64,000 bases of DNA, taken from Trichlorobacter ammonificans (lineage in GTDB: Bacteria; Desulfobacterota; Desulfuromonadia; Geobacterales; Pseudopelobacteraceae). Both the position numbers and the translations under genes were made by a program. This document shows, in pieces, positions 35,780 through 44,136 of the stretch. The notes below the pieces were generated by a model, which was not told the origin of the DNA, did no database searches, and saw only the letters and a program-made list of their open reading frames with translations. Every line of letters starts with the position of its first letter. Within the stretch, counting starts at the first letter, position 1. The stretch covers positions 2,530,001-2,594,000 of the forward strand of contig NZ_OW150024.1 of assembly GCF_933509905.1 (NCBI RefSeq). Direction: 5' to 3'.

Positions 35780-38095
35780 TCAGAGTACCGCGGCCACGGC
35801 TTCCGCCGCTTCGTCGATGAACCGGAACTCCAGTTCCTGGCGGACATTTTCCGGAATATCTTCCAGATCGTCCCGGTTGCGGCTGGGAGCCAGCACCGTG
35901 GTGACGCCGGCCCGGTGGGCGGCCAGCACCTTCTCCTTCAGACCGCCGATGGCCAGCACCCGGCCGGTCAGGGTGATCTCGCCGGTCATGGCCACGTTGC
36001 GACGGGCCGGCTTGCCGGTGAGAAGCGACACCAGCGCCGCCACCATGGTTACCCCGGCGGAAGGGCCATCCTTGGGAATGGCCCCGGACGGCACATGGAT
36101 ATGCACGGTACGGCTCTCGAACATATCGCCACTGAGACCGAAATCGGCGGCATGGGCCTGGATGTAGGAAAGGGCCGCCCGGGCCGACTCCTTCATCACC
36201 TCTCCCAGGGAGCCGGTCAGGATCAGCTCCGTCTTGCCCGGCATGCTGGTGGCCTCCACAAAGAGGATATCCCCGCCGGTCTCGGTCCAGGCCAGCCCGG
36301 TCACCACCCCGACGCGGTCAGACTCCGCCGCCACTTCGTTATGGAACTTCCGCGGCCCCAGCAGTTCCGCCACCACCTCCGGAGTGATCTGCTCCCGCAG
36401 CGGCTTTCCCTGGGTGATTTCCTTGGCGACCTTGCGCAGCACCTGGCCGATGGTGCGCTGCAGGTTACGCACCCCTGCCTCCCTGGTGTAGTCGCGGATC
36501 ACCTTGACCAGCCCCTCCTCCGTAAAGGCGGGAGGGGTCTTGGCAAGGCCGTTCTCCTCGATCTCCCGGGGGATGATGAAGTTACGGGCGATATGCAGCT
36601 TCTCCTCGCCGGAATACCCGGCCAGCCGGATGATCTCCATCCGGTCCTTGAGGGGGCCGGGGATCGGGTCCATCTGGTTGGCGGTGGTGATGAACATCAC
36701 CTTGGAGAGGTCAAAGGGGACATCCAGGTAATGATCCTGGAAGGAGAAATTCTGCTCGGGATCCAGCACCTCCAGCAGGGCCGAGGAGGGGTCGCCGCGG
36801 AAATCGTGGGACAGCTTGTCGATTTCGTCCAGCATCAGCACCGGGTTATTGGAGCCGCAGCGGTAGATTTCCTTGATGATCCGCCCCGGCAGGGCGCCGA
36901 TGTAGGTCCGGCGGTGTCCGCGGATCTCCGCTTCGTCCCGTACCCCGCCCAGGGAAACCCGCACAAACTTGCGTCCCAGGCTGCGGGCGATGGAACGGCC
37001 AAGCGACGTCTTGCCCACCCCCGGCGGTCCCACGAAGCAGAGCACCGGCCCCTTCATGGTCTCCTTCAGGGAGCGGACCGCCAGAAATTCGAGAATCCGT
37101 TCCTTGACTTTTTTAAGGTTGTAGTGGTCTTCGTCCAGCACCTCTTCCGCCTTGACGATATCCAGCGAATCAATGGTGGAGATGTTCCAGGGCATGCCGG
37201 CCAGGTAATCCAGGTAGGTGCGGGAGACGTTGTACTCAGGTGACGCCTGGTTGATCCGCTCCAGCCGTTTCAGCTCCTTCAGGGCGATCTTGCGCACCTC
37301 CTCCGGCATCTCCGCTTCGTCGATCCGTTTGCGGAGATCGGTCACATCGGCGTTGCGGGGGTCCTCCTCACCCAGCTCCTCCTGAATCTGTTTCAACTGC
37401 TCCCGCAACAGGTAGTCCTTCTGGTTCTTGCCGACCCGCCGGTTCACCTCGGTCTTCAACTCGGTGTTGACCTGCAGCTTCTGCACCTCGTTGGTCAGCA
37501 CCACGTAGACCTTCTTCAGCCGCTCCAGCGGATCGAGGGTTTCCAGCAAATCCTGCAGGTCCGGCAGCGGCAGGTTGACGTACAGCGCCACCAGGTCGGA
37601 AAGCCGTGCCGGGTTGTCGATGTAGTCGATCATCTTCATCACATCGTCCGGCAGCGGCTTGCCGTAGGAGAGGGAAATCTTGAGCAGGCCGATCAGGCTC
37701 TGCACCAGGGCGTCGGACACCAGCCCCCGCTCCACGAACTCCCGCACCACCTCCGTCTCCACCACCGGAAAGGGGGTGGTCTGCTCAAGGTTGCCGATGG
37801 TGATCCGGTTGATTCCCTCCAGGGTGATTTTGAGGCGGTTGCCGGAAACCCGCTTGATCTGGGTCACCCGGCAGACGGTACCGATGGGGCTGATGGTCTC
37901 CTTGAGCGGCGCCTCTGCGTCGGCATGCTGATACACCACGGCAATGAAGCTGTCGTACTGCTTCTGGGCAACGGTGAACCGCTCCGCCTCCTCCTCGCTC
38001 TGGTAAACGGGGAACACCATATAGGGAAATGCCACCATATCCTTGAGGGGGTACAGCGGAAGGGTCTCGGGAATGGTCAGTTCTGCATGGGGCAT
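35780..38095 (-). CDS. lon: ATP-dependent protease Lon
   Basis: Cytosolic AAA+ serine protease that degrades misfolded and regulatory proteins. With the start at 38095 (MPHAELTIPETLPLYPL) it has 771 residues. Visible are the N-terminal LON domain to about 200, coiled coil, Walker A GPPGVGKTSLGR near 355, Walker B PVLMLDEIDKL near 420, and the catalytic dyad: Ser near 679 (PKDGPSAGVTM) and Lys near 722 (GGLKEKVLAAHRAG), matching the E. coli numbering. AAGGATC lies upstream; the frame extends to 38185 but its promoter lies there. mlaE follows after three bases. Confidence 0.96.
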   Translation of the reverse strand: MPHAELTIPETLPLYPLKDMVAFPYMVFPVYQSEEEAERFTVAQKQYDSFIAVVYQHADAEAPLKETISPIGTVCRVTQIKRVSGNRLKITLEGINRITIGNLEQTTPFPVVETEVVREFVERGLVSDALVQSLIGLLKISLSYGKPLPDDVMKMIDYIDNPARLSDLVALYVNLPLPDLQDLLETLDPLERLKKVYVVLTNEVQKLQVNTELKTEVNRRVGKNQKDYLLREQLKQIQEELGEEDPRNADVTDLRKRIDEAEMPEEVRKIALKELKRLERINQASPEYNVSRTYLDYLAGMPWNISTIDSLDIVKAEEVLDEDHYNLKKVKERILEFLAVRSLKETMKGPVLCFVGPPGVGKTSLGRSIARSLGRKFVRVSLGGVRDEAEIRGHRRTYIGALPGRIIKEIYRCGSNNPVLMLDEIDKLSHDFRGDPSSALLEVLDPEQNFSFQDHYLDVPFDLSKVMFITTANQMDPIPGPLKDRMEIIRLAGYSGEEKLHIARNFIIPREIEENGLAKTPPAFTEEGLVKVIRDYTREAGVRNLQRTIGQVLRKVAKEITQGKPLREQITPEVVAELLGPRKFHNEVAAESDRVGVVTGLAWTETGGDILFVEATSMPGKTELILTGSLGEVMKESARAALSYIQAHAADFGLSGDMFESRTVHIHVPSGAIPKDGPSAGVTMVAALVSLLTGKPARRNVAMTGEITLTGRVLAIGGLKEKVLAAHRAGVTTVLAPSRNRDDLEDIPENVRQELEFRFIDEAAEAVAAVL

Positions 38096-38138
38096 GGCAT
38101 TACGATCCTTGTTATGCTCGAGATCATCCAGTGGAAAC

Positions 38139-38167
38139 ATCGTAACACGGCAGCGATTGTTCTTCAA
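38139..38167 (-). promoter_or_regulatory. putative sigma70-type promoter of lon
   Basis: Minus-strand TTGAAG (38167-38162) and TACGAT (38144-38139) with 17 bases between, giving a leader of about 37 bases to the ATG at 38095. It excludes longer lon starts. No heat-shock (sigma32) consensus is apparent. Confidence 0.5.
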
Positions 38168-38191
38168 TCGGGAGCTTGACTGCACCTTCCC

Positions 38192-38809
38192 TCAGGTCGG
38201 GCGTCCTTCTCTGACCTTTACTCGCAGGAGCCGGACACAGGCATCGGCACCGGCCAGTTCGCGGTAGAGTCCGACAAGAAAACGGACCGTCACCAGGCGG
38301 TGGATGGCGGCCTGGGTCAGCCGGTACAACCAGCGCCTGAACAAGGACGGACGGCGGCTCCCCAGCAGTAGGGGGCAGTAGTCGGAAAGCTGCAACGTTA
38401 CCCTGCTGCCGCCGTCGGGCAACGGCTCTACCCGAAAGAGCAGCTCCCCACGCCTGCAGGCGTCGGACTGCACCAGCAAACCGCCACGGATACGCAGGCA
38501 CAGCTCGTCATGCTCCGTGGAGCCGTACGCGATGGGCAGCTCAAAGACAAGCAGGGGGTAGCGTCCCATGAGCCGGAAGGAGAGCTCTCCTTCCCACTCC
38601 CGATGACGGATCAGCCCCCAGGTCTGGCGGTCTATCGCTGCCAGGTAGCTGCGGCAGACCGTCTTCGCCGTTACTCCTGCCGCACAGGCTGCCGGCAGAT
38701 CGGTCCATTGCACGGAAAAGACGGAAGAGTCCTCCAGCAGCACCTGCTGGCAGGCAATCTGCTGCAGCGGTTTGTCGTGGGCAGTCGCAGGCTTCATGAT
38801 ACCGGACAT
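38192..38809 (-). CDS. hypothetical protein, possibly SRPBCC-like
   Basis: About 205 residues from the ATG at 38809 (38797 is an alternative). I cannot assign a family firmly. The alternation of strands around AIDRQTWGLIRHREWEGELS, FRLMGRYPLLVFELPIAYG and GSRVTLQLSDYCPLL would suit a helix-grip (SRPBCC/START-like) lipid- or ligand-binding fold, with a basic helical tail (RRWLYRLTQAAIHRLVTVRF). Its start lies 55 bases from the divergent NAD(P)-binding protein at 38865. In some bacteria an SRPBCC-type domain is fused to such an NAD(P)-binding protein, so the pair may cooperate; that is inference. Neither start has a clear ribosome site. Confidence 0.6.
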   Translation of the reverse strand: MSGIMKPATAHDKPLQQIACQQVLLEDSSVFSVQWTDLPAACAAGVTAKTVCRSYLAAIDRQTWGLIRHREWEGELSFRLMGRYPLLVFELPIAYGSTEHDELCLRIRGGLLVQSDACRRGELLFRVEPLPDGGSRVTLQLSDYCPLLLGSRRPSLFRRWLYRLTQAAIHRLVTVRFLVGLYRELAGADACVRLLRVKVREGRPT

Positions 38810-38864
38810 TGTACCGATATGGACAGGGCTTGCAAGGCCATTCGGGCTATGGCACACTTGCCCC

Positions 38865-39782
38865 ATGGCTGACCGCAGCGACAGAATAGTCCTGGTAACC
38901 GGGGCATCCGGCTTCATCGGGGCACGACTGGTGCGCAACCTGCTTGACCGGGGATACCGGGTGCGCTGCGCCCTGCGCCGCCCCGCACCGCTGCCGACGG
39001 GCGCGGAGCCGGTCATGGCGGACCTGCTCAGGCCGGAAACCCTGCATGCGGCGTTGCGTGGCGTGGATACCGCCTACTATCTGGTACACTCCATGGGAGC
39101 CGGCCACAGCCGCTTTGCCGAGCAGGACCGCCGGGCAGCCGGAAACTTTGTCGAAGCCGCTAACGTCTGCGGCCTGCGTCGGGCCATCTACCTGGGGGGG
39201 CTGGGAGAAACCGGCGACAACCTCTCCCACCATCTGGCCAGCCGCCTTGAGGTTGCCGACATCCTGAGAAGCGGCCGCTTCGCCACCACCTTTCTGCGGG
39301 CAGCGGTGATCATCGGTGCCGGCGGGGCCTCCTACGAAATGGTACGGGCCCTGGTACGACGCCTGCCGGTCATGATTACGCCCCGCTGGGTGACCACCCG
39401 CAACCAGCCGATCGCAGTGGCCGACGTGATCGGCTACCTGGCCGGATGCCTGGAAGAGGAGCGGACCACCGGCGGCACCTTTGATATCGGCGGCCCCGAC
39501 ATCATGACCTATCGGGAAATGATGGAGCGGTTCGCGCACCTCATGGGCAGACGGCTGCTGATCATCCCGGTGCCGGTGCTCAGCCCCCGTCTCTCCTCCT
39601 ACTGGGTCGGACTGGTCACGCCGGTGCAGCCGTCCATTGCAATCGCCCTGATCGAAGGACTGAAAAACGAAGTGATCTGCCGGGAAAACAGGATACGGGA
39701 GCTGCTTCCGATCCCCCTGACTCCCTATGATGACGCGATCAAAACGGCCCTGGCCGAAAACAGACAGTATGGAGGGAGCTGA
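38865..39782 (+). CDS. NAD(P)-binding protein, atypical SDR (NmrA/complex I subunit-like)
   Basis: A 305-residue Rossmann-fold protein with VLVTGASGFIGARLVRNLL at the N-terminus (TGxxGxxG nucleotide loop). The canonical catalytic YxxxK of extended SDRs is not clear, so it is an atypical SDR, perhaps binding NAD(P)H or acting on a hydrophobic substrate. Other phrases are TAYYLVHSMGAG near 78 and TTFLRAAVIIGAGG near 145. The start at 38865 (MADRSDRIVLV) is favoured over 38772, which lies within the divergent gene. No good ribosome site is seen. It is followed one base later by elbB, so the two form an operon. Confidence 0.8.
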   Translation: MADRSDRIVLVTGASGFIGARLVRNLLDRGYRVRCALRRPAPLPTGAEPVMADLLRPETLHAALRGVDTAYYLVHSMGAGHSRFAEQDRRAAGNFVEAANVCGLRRAIYLGGLGETGDNLSHHLASRLEVADILRSGRFATTFLRAAVIIGAGGASYEMVRALVRRLPVMITPRWVTTRNQPIAVADVIGYLAGCLEEERTTGGTFDIGGPDIMTYREMMERFAHLMGRRLLIIPVPVLSPRLSSYWVGLVTPVQPSIAIALIEGLKNEVICRENRIRELLPIPLTPYDDAIKTALAENRQYGGS

Positions 39783-39783
39783 C

Positions 39784-40440
39784 ATGAGCAAGAAGATCGG
39801 TGTTGTACTTTCAGGCTGCGGCGTCCGGGACGGCAGCGAAATTCACGAGGCGGTACTGACCCTGCTGGCCATCGACCGGGCCGGTTGCGTGGCGGTCTGC
39901 ATGGCCCCCGACATGGAACTGGCCGAGGTGAACCACGTAACCTCCGAGCCCACCGGCGCCACCCGCAACGTGCTGGTGGAATCGGCCCGCATCGCCCGTG
40001 GCAACATCAAGGATATCGCCGGCGTCACGGCAGGGGAACTGGATGCCCTGGTCTTTCCCGGCGGGTTCGGCGCCGCCCTTAACCTGTGCGACTTCGGCAA
40101 GGTGGGCGCCGCCGCCTCGGTCAACCCGCAGGTGGCTCGGCTGGTGCGGGAGGTCCATGCCGCCGGGAAGCCGATCGGCGCCATCTGCATCGCCCCGGCC
40201 CTGATCGCCGCCATCCTGGGCAAGGAAGCCGCCCCCACCGTTACCATCGGCACCGACGCCGGTACCGCCGCCGAGATCGACAAGACCGGGGCTAAGCACC
40301 AGGACTGCCCGGTTACCGAGTTTGTGGTGGATCAGAAGAACAGGGTCGTCACGACGCCTGCCTATATGCTGGGCCAGCGGATCAGCGACGTGGCAACCGG
40401 TATCGAGAAGTGCGTTGCCGCGGTCATTGCCATGGCGTAA
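39784..40440 (+). CDS. elbB: glyoxalase/ES1-family protein ElbB
   Basis: A 218-residue member of the DJ-1/PfpI superfamily, related to E. coli ElbB (isoprenoid biosynthesis protein with amidotransferase-like domain, weak glyoxalase activity) and eukaryotic ES1. Motifs: VVLSGCGVRDGSEIHEAVL, DALVFPGGFGAALNL, and the nucleophile-elbow-like GAICIAPALIAAIL with Cys near residue 137. A strong GGAGGGAG precedes the ATG and its start follows the SDR stop by one base. The 15-bp hairpin at 40468 ends the unit. Confidence 0.92.
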   Translation: MSKKIGVVLSGCGVRDGSEIHEAVLTLLAIDRAGCVAVCMAPDMELAEVNHVTSEPTGATRNVLVESARIARGNIKDIAGVTAGELDALVFPGGFGAALNLCDFGKVGAAASVNPQVARLVREVHAAGKPIGAICIAPALIAAILGKEAAPTVTIGTDAGTAAEIDKTGAKHQDCPVTEFVVDQKNRVVTTPAYMLGQRISDVATGIEKCVAAVIAMA

Positions 40441-40467
40441 CGACGATTCCACGATTCCGGAGAAACG

Positions 40468-40504
40468 ACAAGGGCCCTCCCGGTGACAACGGGAGGGCCC
40501 TTGT
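40468..40504. terminator. perfect 15-bp hairpin between convergent genes
   Basis: ACAAGGGCCCTCCCG (40468-40482) / CGGGAGGGCCCTTGT (40490-40504), 7-base loop. It lies between the 3' ends of elbB and the minus-strand gene at 40533; T tracts are poor on both sides but the stem is very stable, so it is probably a shared bidirectional terminator. Confidence 0.7.
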
Positions 40505-40532
40505 GATGTAATGCTTCGTCATCCGGCAGGGC

Positions 40533-41333
40533 CTAGTTCCAGGCCAGCGCTTCCCCTACCTTCAGTCGGCGCATCAACAGTTCCAGTCCATAGGTTCTGA
40601 GGGACTTGGAAAACTGCTCCGCCGTGCCGGTCAGCACCGGGAAGGTCTCAAAGTGCATCGGCACCGCCAGCTTCGGCCGGATCATCTCCACGGCCCGGGC
40701 GGCCCGCTGCGGCCCCATGGTGAACTTGTCGCCGATGCAGAGCAGCATCAGGTCCACCTGTCCCTTCAACAGCGCCATGTCACCGAACAGGTCGGTATCG
40801 CCGGTGTGGTAGATACGGGGACCGTTCTTCACCGAAATCAGGAGGCCCCCGGGAGGCCCACCGTAGACCGGCCCCTTCTCGGTATCCATACCGCCACCAT
40901 GCACCGCCGGCACGAACATGACCGTCACCTCGCCGTCCAGCAGGCTGATGGTACCGCCGAAGCTGCCGGTCGTGGCGCGATCGATCTGCTTTTCAGGAAA
41001 TCCCTTGTGCGCCACCATCGCCTTTTGCAGCTCCGGCACCGCCACCAGCCGCGCACCGCTCTTCTTTGCAATCTCAACGGTATCGCCGATATGGTCGCCA
41101 TGGCCGTGGGTCAGCAGGATCAGGTCAACCTTCTGCAATGACTCCAAATCTTTCTGGGCATTGGGATTCGCCGGGTTGCTGATCCAGGGGTCCACCAGCA
41201 GCACCTTGCCGGAGGGGGTAACCACCTTGAAGGCGGCGTGTCCGTACCAGGTGATCTGCGCCTGGGCAGCCAGGGCCGGGGCAGCGGACACCAGCAACAT
41301 CAGGGTGGTGAACAGCAGGCACAGTCGTTTCAT
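40533..41333 (-). CDS. exported metallo-beta-lactamase-fold hydrolase (UPF0173-like)
   Basis: A 266-residue protein with a cleavable signal peptide ([22 protein letters not shown], cut after AQA or ALA near 22-25) followed by a compact metallo-beta-lactamase domain. [11 protein letters not shown] opens the fold as in UPF0173/RomA-like hydrolases; the metal-binding [11 protein letters not shown] (HxHxDH) is near residue 76, PAVHGGGM and [10 protein letters not shown] near 175 supply further ligands, and [10 protein letters not shown] ends the site. Relatives are usually cytosolic; the signal peptide here points to the periplasm. Substrate unknown. The mscL gene lies 12 bases upstream on the same strand. 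Confidence 0.87.
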   Translation of the reverse strand: MKRLCLLFTTLMLLVSAAPALAAQAQITWYGHAAFKVVTPSGKVLLVDPWISNPANPNAQKDLESLQKVDLILLTHGHGDHIGDTVEIAKKSGARLVAVPELQKAMVAHKGFPEKQIDRATTGSFGGTISLLDGEVTVMFVPAVHGGGMDTEKGPVYGGPPGGLLISVKNGPRIYHTGDTDLFGDMALLKGQVDLMLLCIGDKFTMGPQRAARAVEMIRPKLAVPMHFETFPVLTGTAEQFSKSLRTYGLELLMRRLKVGEALAWN

Positions 41334-41345
41334 GGCAATTCCTTC

Positions 41346-41777
41346 CTACAGTTGGGAGGTGCAGTGGGGGCAGCGGGTGGCGTCATCGTGCACCGCCGAC
41401 TTGCAGAACGGGCACTCCCGTGCCGGAGGGGCGGGTGCGGCTGTTTCGGCCTTGCGCACCTTGTTTGCTGCCTTGACGATCATGAAGATCACCAGCGCCA
41501 TGATCAGAAAATCAATGGTGGTGTTCAGGAAGATACCGTAATTGAGCGTCGGTGCCCCGGCGGCCTTGGCAGCGGCCAGGGTGGGATAACTGCTGCCGGA
41601 CAGGCTGATGAACAGGTTGCTGAAGTCCACCTTGCCCATCACCAGACCTGCCAGCGGCATGATCAGGTCAGTGACCGCCGAATTGACGATCTTGCCGAAG
41701 GCGGCACCGATGATGACGCCAACCGCCAGGTCCAGCACGTTCCCCTTCATCACAAACGCCTTGAACTCCTTCAGCAT
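41346..41777 (-). CDS. mscL: large-conductance mechanosensitive channel with C-terminal zinc ribbon
   Basis: Pentameric inner-membrane channel that opens on hypo-osmotic shock. The 143 residues begin [20 protein letters not shown] (N-terminal amphipathic helix and the pore helix with [12 protein letters not shown]), a periplasmic loop and a second helix [17 protein letters not shown]. After about residue 115, where MscL normally ends in a short helical bundle, there is a 23-residue tail with ECPFC and RCPHC, a likely zinc ribbon. The ATG at 41777 has a strong GAGGAGG upstream; the frame reaches 41804 without support. Confidence 0.93.
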   Translation of the reverse strand: MLKEFKAFVMKGNVLDLAVGVIIGAAFGKIVNSAVTDLIMPLAGLVMGKVDFSNLFISLSGSSYPTLAAAKAAGAPTLNYGIFLNTTIDFLIMALVIFMIVKAANKVRKAETAAPAPPARECPFCKSAVHDDATRCPHCTSQL

Positions 41778-41800
41778 GGCTACCTCCTCATACCTTGATG

Positions 41801-42013
41801 TCAACCGACCACGGCACTACCGCGGCCGGCTACCTCCACCCGGTCGCCCGCATACAGCTTGCGGCCCCGACGGGTCTCAATCTCCCCGTTTACCTTCAAC
41901 TGCCCCTCCTGAATCAGCAGCTTGGCCTCGCCACCGCTCATCACCAGGTTGGCAAGCTTCAGAAAACTGTCCAGCTTGATGTAGTCGCTGTCTATCTTGA
42001 TAGTTTCGGACAT
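41801..42013 (-). CDS. S4-domain RNA-binding protein (YbcJ-like)
   Basis: A 70-residue protein that is essentially one S4 domain: [21 protein letters not shown] followed by [20 protein letters not shown] and a C-terminal GDRVEV. It resembles YbcJ/RqcP-like small S4 proteins that bind structured RNA such as rRNA or tRNA in stalled ribosomes; a particular role cannot be read from sequence. The start at 42013 ([13 protein letters not shown]) is chosen, though the ribosome site is weak; longer frames to 42100 lack support. Twenty-three bases before mscL, same strand. Confidence 0.8.
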   Translation of the reverse strand: MSETIKIDSDYIKLDSFLKLANLVMSGGEAKLLIQEGQLKVNGEIETRRGRKLYAGDRVEVAGRGSAVVG

Positions 42014-42207
42014 GAACGCATCTCTAACCATTATTTTTGAAAAAGCATAGCGCAACCTTGACCAGGATACAGCCTGTCCGTTTGAAAACCAATACGGCAA
42101 CTCTTTACCTCGTCAAGCAGAAGTATACTATACCCGTTTTTTTGCCACGTCATCTATCTGCTTTGGAAGTGGCATGGTGTTAGAAGCAAAATAGACGGCT
42201 GTCATAG

Positions 42208-43050
42208 TTATGCCCTATCGAAACCATTACGTACGTCTGGCCTCTGCTCACCAGCCGGCGATGCCGCCGTACCGGCGAGAAGGCCGCCGTCAATGGTCAG
42301 TTCACTGCCGGTCATGTAGGCTGCTTCGTCCGAGGCAAGAAGGAGGGCAACCGCGGCAACCTCCTCGGGGGTGCCGAATCTTCTGAGTGGCGTATCCCGG
42401 ACAAACTCCTGCAGCCGCACCTCACGTTCCGGCCCCGGAGGTCCGATCAGCGGCTCCCACATCGGGGTGAGAATGGCGGCGGGGTGTATCGAGTTGCAGC
42501 GAACGGCGAGTCCCTGCTCCGCACAATAGAGCGCCACTGTTTTGGTGTGGTTGCGCACCGCCGCCTTGGAGGAGGCATAGGCGGCCGCAGCCGGGATGCC
42601 CACCAGTCCGGAGCGGGAGGAGATGTTGATGATCGAACCGGTGCCTGTCCTGCGCATGGTCCGGATGGCGTATTTGCATCCCAGGAAAACGCCGTCAAGG
42701 TTGGTGCGGTGAACGGCATGCCAGTCCGCCAGAGCGGCATGCTCCGGGTCGTGCGCTACCATCCCCTCCTCGAAGCCGGTGATTCCCGCATTGTTGACCA
42801 CGATAGCAAGTCGGCCGTGGCGGTCGACAATCTCCGCGGTGACCCGCTGCCAGTCAGATTCGCTCCTGACGTCCAAGCGGCGATACGTTGCTGCCGCGCC
42901 GATCTCTGCGGCAACGGCCGTTCCCCTCTCATCATCGATGTCGGTGAGATAGACGAATGCTCCCGCAGTTGCAAAGGCGCGGGCTATCGCCTCGCCTATC
43001 CCCCGTGCCGCGCCGGTGACCAGCGCAGATTTCCCTTCCAGCCGTCTCAT
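42208..43050 (-). CDS. classical short-chain dehydrogenase/reductase
   Basis: A 280-residue NAD(P)-dependent oxidoreductase with all classical SDR motifs: [13 protein letters not shown] (TGxxxGxG) at about 10, VVNNAGITG near 85, catalytic Ser in [11 protein letters not shown] near 145 and YASSKAAV (YxxxK) near 160, then [10 protein letters not shown]. The Asp at the end of the second strand ([10 protein letters not shown]) favours NAD over NADP. The C-terminal tail after about 255 is Ala/Gly-rich and non-conserved. Substrate unknown. It is the last gene of a minus-strand series running from the GrpB fusion at 46170. Confidence 0.88.
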   Translation of the reverse strand: MRRLEGKSALVTGAARGIGEAIARAFATAGAFVYLTDIDDERGTAVAAEIGAAATYRRLDVRSESDWQRVTAEIVDRHGRLAIVVNNAGITGFEEGMVAHDPEHAALADWHAVHRTNLDGVFLGCKYAIRTMRRTGTGSIINISSRSGLVGIPAAAAYASSKAAVRNHTKTVALYCAEQGLAVRCNSIHPAAILTPMWEPLIGPPGPEREVRLQEFVRDTPLRRFGTPEEVAAVALLLASDEAAYMTGSELTIDGGLLAGTAASPAGEQRPDVRNGFDRA

Positions 43051-43101
43051 GGAGTCCCCTTTCTCGTGATGCCAGCAGATTTTTGTCGCACACGCAGCTG
43101 T

Positions 43102-44136
43102 TCATGCTACCCGACCCGCCGTCAGCACCGCAAAGATCCTGAAGACAAGCCGCTCCGCCAGGTCGGGAGATTCGCTGGCGCACATGGCGCAGACGGTTAT
43201 CGGCCGGCCATTGCTGCAGTGCAGGTGGAAAACGCTGGCCTGGTACCCCGGTCCGGCGCCGTTATGCCCCATGATGATTCCATAGGGTGATGCCGTGTCG
43301 GCCATGATGCCGAGACCATAGCCGGGGGCGCGGTACCGGGGCGGGGCAGCCGGTACCGGCGTCAGGGCCGTCAGCGCTGTACGCGACCCGGATGACAGGA
43401 CTTCCCCCGTGAAGAGCCGGTGGTAGAAAGAGGCCAGCTCGGCAGGGGTAGAGGCGAGAACCCCGTGGGAGACCCAGCCGGGGTGGTAGACCTCCGGGAC
43501 CGGTGCTTCACCGCTCTCTGCAAGGAGCGCAGAGCAGGCCGGCTGCAGGGCCGAAAGGTCCGCCACCGATTCGGGGACAAAGCTTTCTGTGATCCCAAGC
43601 GGAGCGCAGATTCTCGCGGAGACTACCGACGCAAGGGACTGGCCGGTCTCCTCCGTTATGATCCGCCTGAGCAGGAGATAGCCGATATTGGAGTAGGCCC
43701 ACCCGGTTCCCGGCACGAACAGCATCCCCGAGGCCAGGGTTCGCTCCAGAAATTCCGTATCGGTCCACGGCCGGGAAGGCGAACGTCGTACCTCCCGGTG
43801 GTAGTCGGCAAGTCCCCCGTAATCGGGGATACCCGAGGTATGATTGAGAAGATGGCGGATGGTCATGGCCGAAGCCTGGGGCAGTTCCGGGAACCAGCGG
43901 TCAAGTGACGTCTCCGGAGTAAAGCCCCCCTCTTCCCACAGCATCAGGACAAGCGTGGCGATAATCGTCTTGGTGCAACTGTAGGCGAGAAAGAGCGGCG
44001 GATTGCCGGGCGCACAGTTGACCGCGGTCGCGTAGCGTTGATCATCCGTCATCAGGGCGAGCGCAACGGGGGTGGCATCGGTGATTTCCCGGGCTGTCAC
44101 AGCATCAACGAACTGCCTGAGAGAGTTTTCGCTCAT
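43102..44136 (-). CDS. serine hydrolase of the beta-lactamase/esterase family
   Basis: A 344-residue class C beta-lactamase-like protein (Pfam beta-lactamase fold). Motifs are YSCTKTI with the nucleophile Ser in SxxK near residue 53, GWAYSNIGYLL with the YxN element near 145, and IMGHNGAGPG with HxG near 290. No signal peptide is seen, so an esterase or peptidase role in the cytosol is more likely than resistance. The stop overlaps nothing downstream, while its ATG overlaps the stop of the CPBP gene upstream (ATGA), making a coupled pair. Confidence 0.85.
   Translation of the reverse strand: MSENSLRQFVDAVTAREITDATPVALALMTDDQRYATAVNCAPGNPPLFLAYSCTKTIIATLVLMLWEEGGFTPETSLDRWFPELPQASAMTIRHLLNHTSGIPDYGGLADYHREVRRSPSRPWTDTEFLERTLASGMLFVPGTGWAYSNIGYLLLRRIITEETGQSLASVVSARICAPLGITESFVPESVADLSALQPACSALLAESGEAPVPEVYHPGWVSHGVLASTPAELASFYHRLFTGEVLSSGSRTALTALTPVPAAPPRYRAPGYGLGIMADTASPYGIIMGHNGAGPGYQASVFHLHCSNGRPITVCAMCASESPDLAERLVFRIFAVLTAGRVA

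Noticed and set aside
34970-37243. 757-aa plus-strand open frame
   Set aside because: It is antisense to mlaE and lon over its full length; the product is Gln/His/Gly/Asp-rich, typical of the complementary frame of a GC-rich gene.
42014-42207. Possible extra gene or terminator between the SDR and S4 genes
   Set aside because: No frame with a ribosome site, and the T-rich run lies on the wrong side of the only repeat; an AT-rich TATAGT/TATACT could be a promoter for the S4-mscL genes but without a good -35.
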